From Pseudomonadales bacterium (GTDB taxonomy: Bacteria; Pseudomonadota; Gammaproteobacteria; Pseudomonadales; JAHRWD01): a stretch of DNA of 35,999 bases. Both the position numbers and the translations under genes were made by a program. Numbering within the stretch: the stretch's first letter is position 1; each line of letters begins with the position of its first letter. Positions 32,101 to 35,999 of the stretch are shown in pieces. The DNA lies in NCBI GenBank assembly GCA_019090315.1, contig JAHRWD010000075.1, positions 1 to 35,999 of the forward strand. The letters are read 5' to 3'. Under the pieces are notes generated by a model. It had not been told where the DNA came from and searched no databases. It was given only the letters and a program-made list of their open reading frames with translations.

Positions 32101-34621
32101 TCAGCAATTGGTGTGGGGATACAATCCGGTCAACAGCATTAGCAGTATCGATAACCAGCTGGATGCATCCCAAAACCAGAATTTCGACTACGACTCGCTT
32201 GATCGTCTCACCAGTGCGCAAACCGACAGCAGCGGATATGGGCAGCTAGGGTTTGATTACGATGGAGTTGGAAACCGCATTCAAAAAGACCAAAACAGCC
32301 AGGTTACCAACTACACACCCAGTAGCACCAGTAACCAGATTGAATCTGCAAGCGGTGATGAAATTCAAAGTTACCAGTACGATGCGAGAGGAAACACTAC
32401 CCAGCGCACGATCAATGGGGATGCTTTTTCCTATCGCTACAATCAGCGGGGTCGCCTTACAGAGGTAGACAAAAATAGCCAGCTCGTCGCTAGCTATCAA
32501 TACAATGGTTTGGGCCAGCGGGTTAGCAAAACGCTTGCATCGGGTGAAACTACTTATTATCTCTACAACAGCTCCGGTCAGCTGGTTGCAGAGATAGATG
32601 CCCAGGGTGAAACCCAAAAAGAGTACATCTACTTTGAAGGCCAGCCTCTGGCCATGGTGCAAAACCAGCCCAACGGTTCGCCGCAAATCGACGTCACGGT
32701 AGATAATGATTCATCCGCTGTTACCTACAGCGATCAATGGCCACTATCCACCAGCGTCGCCGGTCACCAGGGCGATAACTACCAGTACCACGCTGGCGAA
32801 CTGGCGGGGCCAGGGTTGCTTGGTATTCCTATCGACAACCTGCAAGCTAGTTTTACCGGCAGCTGGACAAATTCCACTAGTGTGAACGGCTATTTCCAAA
32901 GCAACTACCAATTCCATGTGGGCGAGTCAGGAACCCCTGGAATACTGGGTAACCCAATCGATAACTCGCAGGCTAGCTATATCGGGAGTTGGAACACCTC
33001 AACTAACGTTGATGACTACTACCAGAGCGACTACCAGTACCACGCCTCAGGCACCGGAGCCAATAGCGCCAATTGGGAGCTAAATGTAACGACCACAGAT
33101 AGCTATGACCTGTACGTGAGCTGGACAGCTCATTCAAACCGCGCAAGCAACGCAAAATACACCGTTCACCACAGTAACGGCAGTGATACCGTATCGGTAA
33201 ACCAGCAACAAAATGGTGGTCAGTGGAACTTGCTCGGCACCTACACACTGGATAGCGCTAGCACCGTTAGTCTCAGTGATGATGCCAACGGCTATGTGAT
33301 TGCCGACGGTATTACTATCTTGCCAGCAGGAACGCCGCCGCCGGCTATTGCTCAAGGTGACACCGCTAGTTGGGCATTAAACGCCAGTTCCGTCGAAAGC
33401 TATGATGTTTATGCTAGCTGGACAGCCCACGCCAATCGCGCAAGCGATGCCAAATACACCATAAATCACAATGGTGGTAGCGATACCGTAACCGCGAATC
33501 AGCAACAAAACGGCGAGCAGTGGAATTTGTTAGGTACCTATACCTTAGACAACAACAGTACCGTTGATCTAAGCAGTGTCGCCAATGGTTACGTAATAGC
33601 AGACAGCATTACCATGCTGCCCGCAGGCACCCCGCCTATAGTTACGCCTCAGGGTGAAACCGCCAGTTGGGTACCTAATCAAGTGGGTGATTTTGAGGTA
33701 TATGCCAGGTGGACAGCTCACTCCAACCGCGCCAGCAATGCTACCTACAGCATCCATCACCTTGATGGCTCTACTGAAATTACCGTAAATCAGCGGGAGA
33801 ACGGTGGGCAGTGGGATCTACTAGGAACCTACTCGCTTGATACCAGCAGCACGATAAACCTCAGCAGTGCTGCCAACGGTTATGTCATCGCAGATGCTAT
33901 TCGCCTAACCAACGTAGCGAATACGCTAACCGAAGCGGTTTATTATTATCATAACGATCATCTGGGTACCCCCCAGCAGATGACCGACCAAAACCAGGCC
34001 GTTGTCTGGGCGGCAACATATAACCCCTTTGGTAAGGCATCGATTAGCAACGAGGCTATCAGTAATAATATTCGTTTTCCTGGACAATACTTCGACCAAG
34101 AGACTGGGCTGCATTACAACTGGAACAGATACTACGATCCGGGGACTGGGAGGTATATCACTTCTGATCCTATAGGGCTTAGTGGGGGGGTTAATACTTA
34201 TGGGTATGTTTATCAGAATCCTCTGAAATATACTGATCCAGATGGTCGGCAACCAATATGTTTTATTTTCCCGTACGGAACTCTTGCGTGTGCTGTAGCG
34301 GCAGTCGGTACCGTAGCGTCTATTAAGAAGTGCTCGGATGGCATCGAAGATGTGAAAGAAGGTTTTGACAATGGCGCGCAATATCGCTCCGAGCAGGAAC
34401 AGGCAATCGATTGTTTATTAAATCCATCATGCAACGCTTCGACGGCTCAACAGCACGTTGATGCAGCGCAGAGCGCTGCTCAAAAAACTATTAAAAATGC
34501 ATCTAGTGCGGCCCAGAAACTGGGTACATCGATACCTGGTACAAGTGCAACAGGCCCAGTTCCGACGAAGGTTATTGACAGCGCTGCTGGAGCAATAATA
34601 AATTCGGCAGCTTCGCAATGA
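29132..34621 (+). CDS. Secreted Rhs/YD-repeat protein with golvesin-like insertions and variable C-terminal tip
   Basis: The 1829-residue protein has a signal peptide (about 1-29, ending SGSAIAD). A Cys-rich segment (about 40-130) and a DUF6531-like start (NPCDAVTGNKYQHEIDYSGG, about 148-167) follow. About 1000 residues of YD/RHS repeats (GxYxYDxxGNL-type) form the shell. A beta-rich insert of repeated golvesin-type domains (about 1196-1593) interrupts them before HNDHLGTPQQMTD (about 1606). The Rhs-core end RYYDPGTGRYITSDPIGL is followed by DPDGR (DGR at 1704-1706). The tip of 123 residues is distinct, with a hydrophobic stretch, several Cys and an Ala/Ser-rich end. Codon style changes from about 34165 on. 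Rhs proteins package C-terminal toxins; the tip matches no toxin fold that I know. Confidence 0.92.
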   Translation: MNYVVKKREKLLPLYFFLLFSVFSGSAIADVPTFSTVHQARNYCAPLPGSWCNCNNGKCWRSSTTTIVRYLGGSCPDLIAPNGQCYSNLEGCPEGTVQNGAQCVIPSESCSDGSTPIDGVCPSELHLATEKQLGKPSCTSGFGNPCDAVTGNKYQHEIDYSGGTLTWSRHYNSNAADLNSALGFGWSFDRNHQLDILGADTLAMHRGSGKVLRFGRADGIWVSDADVDPLLIANTSGFLVTHPGGEQEQYDTAGLLAWQQTSAGLRTQYSYNGDGDLANITGPYGHTLALAYDTNQRVITVTDSAGAQITYGYSGIGNLVSVTYADGSVRNYHYEDATHIHALTGITDANGDRYATYSFNSDGKAVLTKHAITTNSVGQEQFTLSYDSDTQTTVTNAVSDAEQVTFSKNLGIRNLTSREFIADGKGITQTFDSNNNKLSRIDAEGHTTLYTYNAFNQRISMTEAAGTSEARTTTYTYLTDDLDLPTSVTRDGVTGSQTHVTTTLYDAVLNPTSITQSGFNLEGSPVSRQTQFGYDGDGRLISIDGPRTALTDVTNFAYYDCTTGSQCGQLATSTNALGQITSYTSYNAHGQLTSMTDVNGIVTDLVYDARQRLVTQTIDDSRATQYSYDSVGQLTQLILPDGSSFIYAYDAAHDLTRVTDSSGDFISYSFDAKGNRTGETTKNSDGVISRNLQHGYDLRDHVIQVNDHGTSVSLVNDALGSATSTTDAREQSYHYLFDALNRLVTETDPDTFQVGYSYDSQDRIKTVTDQRGLITTYTYDDLGNLRSRNSPDTGLTSYDSYDAAGNLLQQTDALGVTTNYHYDALNRLTHIEYADSQQDIIYHYDGGNYQAEDQPPAVHAPIGRLTGMVDPSGSTAWFYNAHGDQIQVSRAVAPGSRLITRHSYQAQTNLLVSTTYPAGRTYSYQYDNQGRISQIDTTVNGQPQTLMSDIQYQPFAASNHYQFGNGLLLDRGFDLNGRLSSQTVSDSQAIQQLVWGYNPVNSISSIDNQLDASQNQNFDYDSLDRLTSAQTDSSGYGQLGFDYDGVGNRIQKDQNSQVTNYTPSSTSNQIESASGDEIQSYQYDARGNTTQRTINGDAFSYRYNQRGRLTEVDKNSQLVASYQYNGLGQRVSKTLASGETTYYLYNSSGQLVAEIDAQGETQKEYIYFEGQPLAMVQNQPNGSPQIDVTVDNDSSAVTYSDQWPLSTSVAGHQGDNYQYHAGELAGPGLLGIPIDNLQASFTGSWTNSTSVNGYFQSNYQFHVGESGTPGILGNPIDNSQASYIGSWNTSTNVDDYYQSDYQYHASGTGANSANWELNVTTTDSYDLYVSWTAHSNRASNAKYTVHHSNGSDTVSVNQQQNGGQWNLLGTYTLDSASTVSLSDDANGYVIADGITILPAGTPPPAIAQGDTASWALNASSVESYDVYASWTAHANRASDAKYTINHNGGSDTVTANQQQNGEQWNLLGTYTLDNNSTVDLSSVANGYVIADSITMLPAGTPPIVTPQGETASWVPNQVGDFEVYARWTAHSNRASNATYSIHHLDGSTEITVNQRENGGQWDLLGTYSLDTSSTINLSSAANGYVIADAIRLTNVANTLTEAVYYYHNDHLGTPQQMTDQNQAVVWAATYNPFGKASISNEAISNNIRFPGQYFDQETGLHYNWNRYYDPGTGRYITSDPIGLSGGVNTYGYVYQNPLKYTDPDGRQPICFIFPYGTLACAVAAVGTVASIKKCSDGIEDVKEGFDNGAQYRSEQEQAIDCLLNPSCNASTAQQHVDAAQSAAQKTIKNASSAAQKLGTSIPGTSATGPVPTKVIDSAAGAIINSAASQ
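32717..33912. repeat. Internal repeats of the golvesin-type domain in the Rhs gene
   Basis: Two repeat types are seen. The first is a unit of about 42-43 codons, starting at 32717, 32846 and 32972 (pattern ASYxGSWxxSTxVxxYxxSxYQ). The second is a unit of exactly 99 codons at 33068-33364 and 33365-33661, with a shorter third copy from 33662 (pattern WTAHSNRASNAKYTVHH, NQQQNGGQWNLLGTY, ANGYVIAD). Together the two types make up the golvesin C-terminal-like beta-sandwich. The DNA copies differ at many third positions, so the duplications are not recent. Confidence 0.9.
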
Positions 34622-35085
34622 GTAAAAAACTATCTTACACTTTTGTGCTGTTTGGTTTATTGGGCTTTATCTCATTGATCCCTGGCCTTTTCGATAAAGT
34701 GGCTTACATATACTTTAGAACCGTTGATGGGAGCTCAATAGCGGTTGAGGGGAAGTGTTTTAAAGTGCCTGCTGGCTGGGTTATAGACTCGATTGGGAGC
34801 CATAGTGGTCACTCATTGTTCAACTTGCGGAAGAAAGGCGAAAAGGGTTACATGTTTGCTTCCGTTATTGTCGGCTTACCTTCTATTATCCCTGATCACG
34901 AGCGTCTTAGCCCGGTAAAGGGAGCGCCTGATCTGTACAGTATTTATGAGCTTGAAGGACTTGTCCCCACTAATACAGTTCGCTACTGGTCTGTTCTCCC
35001 TGATCAGAGTTTGCTTCTTATGGGGCGGAAAATTGATGTGTTAGTGGAGTTGTCAATGCTCACATGGTCGAAGGAGTGTGAATGA
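34618..35085 (+). CDS. Putative immunity protein paired with the Rhs tip
   Basis: The 155-residue protein starts in an ATGA overlap with the Rhs stop, the usual position of an immunity gene for an Rhs C-terminal toxin. It has an N-terminal hydrophobic helix (YTFVLFGLLGFISLIPGLF) that may be a membrane anchor or uncleaved signal. A compact exported domain with two Cys (GKCFKVPAGWVIDSIGS and a final KECE) follows. No known Imm family is recognised. A membrane-facing immunity protein would suit a toxin acting on the envelope or periplasm, which is inference from topology alone. Confidence 0.65.
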   Translation: MSKKLSYTFVLFGLLGFISLIPGLFDKVAYIYFRTVDGSSIAVEGKCFKVPAGWVIDSIGSHSGHSLFNLRKKGEKGYMFASVIVGLPSIIPDHERLSPVKGAPDLYSIYELEGLVPTNTVRYWSVLPDQSLLLMGRKIDVLVELSMLTWSKECE

Positions 35086-35184
35086 AATCAAGAACATGTA
35101 ATGAGGTCTTTGATTTATGATCAGGCTCTAAGCTTCTAGAACGTTCGCTTACAAGAAATAGTTAAACTGGTCAAGTCTTGACTT

Positions 35185-35388
35185 AACAAATTTGTTGATA
35201 TTCGTGATGCCGGTGATCCGGTTGAAGTCGCCAAACGCTACGACCGGGAAGGTGCAGATGAGATCACTTTTCTCGATATTACCGCCAGTCATGAAGGCCG
35301 CGATACCACTATTCACATGGTCGAAGATATCGCCAGTCAGGTATTTATACCGCTGACCGTTGGTGGTGGTATACGCACCGTTGAAAAT
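35185..35388 (+). pseudogene. hisF: hisF fragment (imidazole glycerol phosphate synthase cyclase subunit)
   Basis: The frame from 35185 reads [20 protein letters not shown], then [20 protein letters not shown] and [16 protein letters not shown]. This is unmistakably an internal HisF segment (about residues 22-90 of roughly 255), with the Asp of FLDITAS and the phosphate-binding GGGIR. A stop codon precedes it at 35179-35181, so the N-terminus with the catalytic Asp near residue 11 is lost. After Asn the frame leaves the family and stops within about 15 codons. It is non-functional as it stands. It is a remnant left by rearrangement behind the Rhs unit and next to the RAYT; a complete hisF is expected elsewhere. 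Confidence 0.9.
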
Positions 35389-35412
35389 CAAGGGGTCAGC
35401 CAGCTTGATTTT
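35384..35412. repeat. Perfect 9-bp inverted repeat at the hisF/RAYT junction
   Basis: AAAATCAAG (35384-35392) and CTTGATTTT (35404-35412) are perfect complements around an 11-base loop containing GGGTCAGCC. It begins exactly where HisF similarity ends and lies 27 bases before the RAYT start. It may be the structured left boundary of the RAYT element. Confidence 0.75.
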
Positions 35413-35439
35413 GGCCTGGCATCCCATTAAGATTTTGCA

Positions 35440-35999
35440 ATGGCACGACTTCCCCGGATAGTGATACCCAATCAACCCCTGCATATTATCCATCGCGGTA
35501 ATAATCGGCAGGATATATTCGAATCTGAGGAAGACATGATTCGGATCAGGGCAGACATAAAGCAGGCATTGTCAAAGGCTTCCTGCCGATTGCATGCTTA
35601 CGTCATTATGACCAATCATCTTCACCTGCTGGTGACACCAAAAGATAAGGCATCTTTAGCGGTCTTTATGCAGTGTTTGAGCAATCGATATGTTCGTTAC
35701 TATAACGCTAAGCACCAAAGAACCGGCACTTTGTGGGAAGGTCGATATAAATCTTGTGTGATAGACAGTGATAGCTACCTATTCACCCTGTATAAATATA
35801 TCGAAATGAACCCTGTGAAAGCGGGTATGGTCAAAAAGCCTGCTGATTACAACTGGTCAAGCTATTCACGTAATGCCCTAGGGACGAAGGATGACTTAAT
35901 TGTTGATCACAAGCTGTATAAAGCCCTGGGCAAAAGCAACGACCAACGCTGCGCGGGTTACAAGACGCTATTTGGGAGGCTCGATATATCAGGCTGTCT
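35440..35999 (+). CDS. REP-associated tyrosine transposase (RAYT, Y1 family), cut off by the window end
   Basis: The frame is open from ATG 35440 to the last base (186 codons). The product is a Y1_Tnp/RAYT single-strand transposase: MARLPRIVIPNQPLHIIHRG, then the HUH motif in AYVIMTNHLHLLVTP, the catalytic Tyr region in SNRYVRYYNAKHQRTG, and the typical GTLWEGRYKSCVID, YIEMNPVKAGMV and WSSYSRNA blocks. RAYTs act on REP palindromes and are usually single-copy per family, domesticated or semi-mobile. The catalytic blocks are intact in what is visible; the C-terminus is outside the window. Confidence 0.93.
   Translation, partial: MARLPRIVIPNQPLHIIHRGNNRQDIFESEEDMIRIRADIKQALSKASCRLHAYVIMTNHLHLLVTPKDKASLAVFMQCLSNRYVRYYNAKHQRTGTLWEGRYKSCVIDSDSYLFTLYKYIEMNPVKAGMVKKPADYNWSSYSRNALGTKDDLIVDHKLYKALGKSNDQRCAGYKTLFGRLDISGC

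Noticed and set aside
35149..35493. Minus-strand 114-codon frame over the hisF fragment
   Set aside because: The plus strand in this stretch clearly encodes HisF residues, so the minus-strand frame is a shadow.

Overview
The window looks like the chromosome of a Gammaproteobacterium, probably an aquatic or marine one. The evidence is a gammaproteobacterial-type priA, class II fumC, two TonB-dependent receptors, an ExbB-ExbD-TonB set, a lipid-transfer-type thiolase paired with a DUF35 zinc-ribbon protein, an Rhs/YD-repeat exoprotein and a REP-associated tyrosine transposase (RAYT). Genus-level assignment is not possible from the sequence alone. I see no rRNA, tRNA or CRISPR array.

Layout. (1) 109-1374: an IS3-family (IS407-group-like) insertion sequence with a 4-bp target duplication AAAC. 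It sits exactly at the stop codon of a minus-strand gene for a secreted SnoaL/NTF2-like protein (1370-1945), and its right end is present twice in tandem. (2) 2093-9803: an iron-siderophore module. A minus-strand siderophore receptor gene with a strong terminator diverges, across a candidate Fur box, from exbB-exbD-tonB, a small membrane-protein gene and a PepSY-TM protein gene. (3) 9804-10299: an intergenic region rich in hairpins that ends in a second, better Fur box. (4) 10300-23332: a long co-directional gene set: a MotA/TolQ/ExbB-like channel, a DUF2149 protein, a 55-residue protein, an exported CobN-like chelatase, a 960-residue lipoprotein, a second TonB-dependent receptor, a pseudoazurin, a 123-residue unknown and fumC. 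(5) 23580-25171: a DUF35 protein and a thiolase, closed by a strong terminator. (6) 25367-28783: a membrane-anchored beta-helix protein convergent with priA. (7) 29132-35085: a secreted Rhs protein of 1829 residues with inserted golvesin-type domains and a distinct C-terminal tip, overlapped by a small putative immunity gene. (8) 35185-35999: a hisF fragment next to a RAYT gene that runs off the window.

The most interesting part is region 4. CobN normally works in the cytoplasm with the AAA+ ATPase CobS/CobT to insert cobalt during B12 synthesis. Here the CobN-like protein has a signal peptide, a histidine-rich insertion and a C-terminal membrane anchor. No CobS/CobT or other B12 gene is present, and a Fur box rather than a cobalamin riboswitch precedes the set. 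The gene content matches the Bacteroidetes HmuYRSTUV haem locus, where HmuS is a CobN homologue linked to removal of iron from haem, and a MotA/TolQ/ExbB protein and a DUF2149 protein are partners. My working model is this: the second receptor imports haem or a related metalloporphyrin, the lipoprotein helps capture it, and the periplasmic CobN-like protein removes the iron, energised by a dedicated proton-channel pair. Pseudoazurin may supply or accept electrons, and FumC replaces iron-sulphur fumarase when iron is scarce. The gene identities are well supported; the mechanism is inference.
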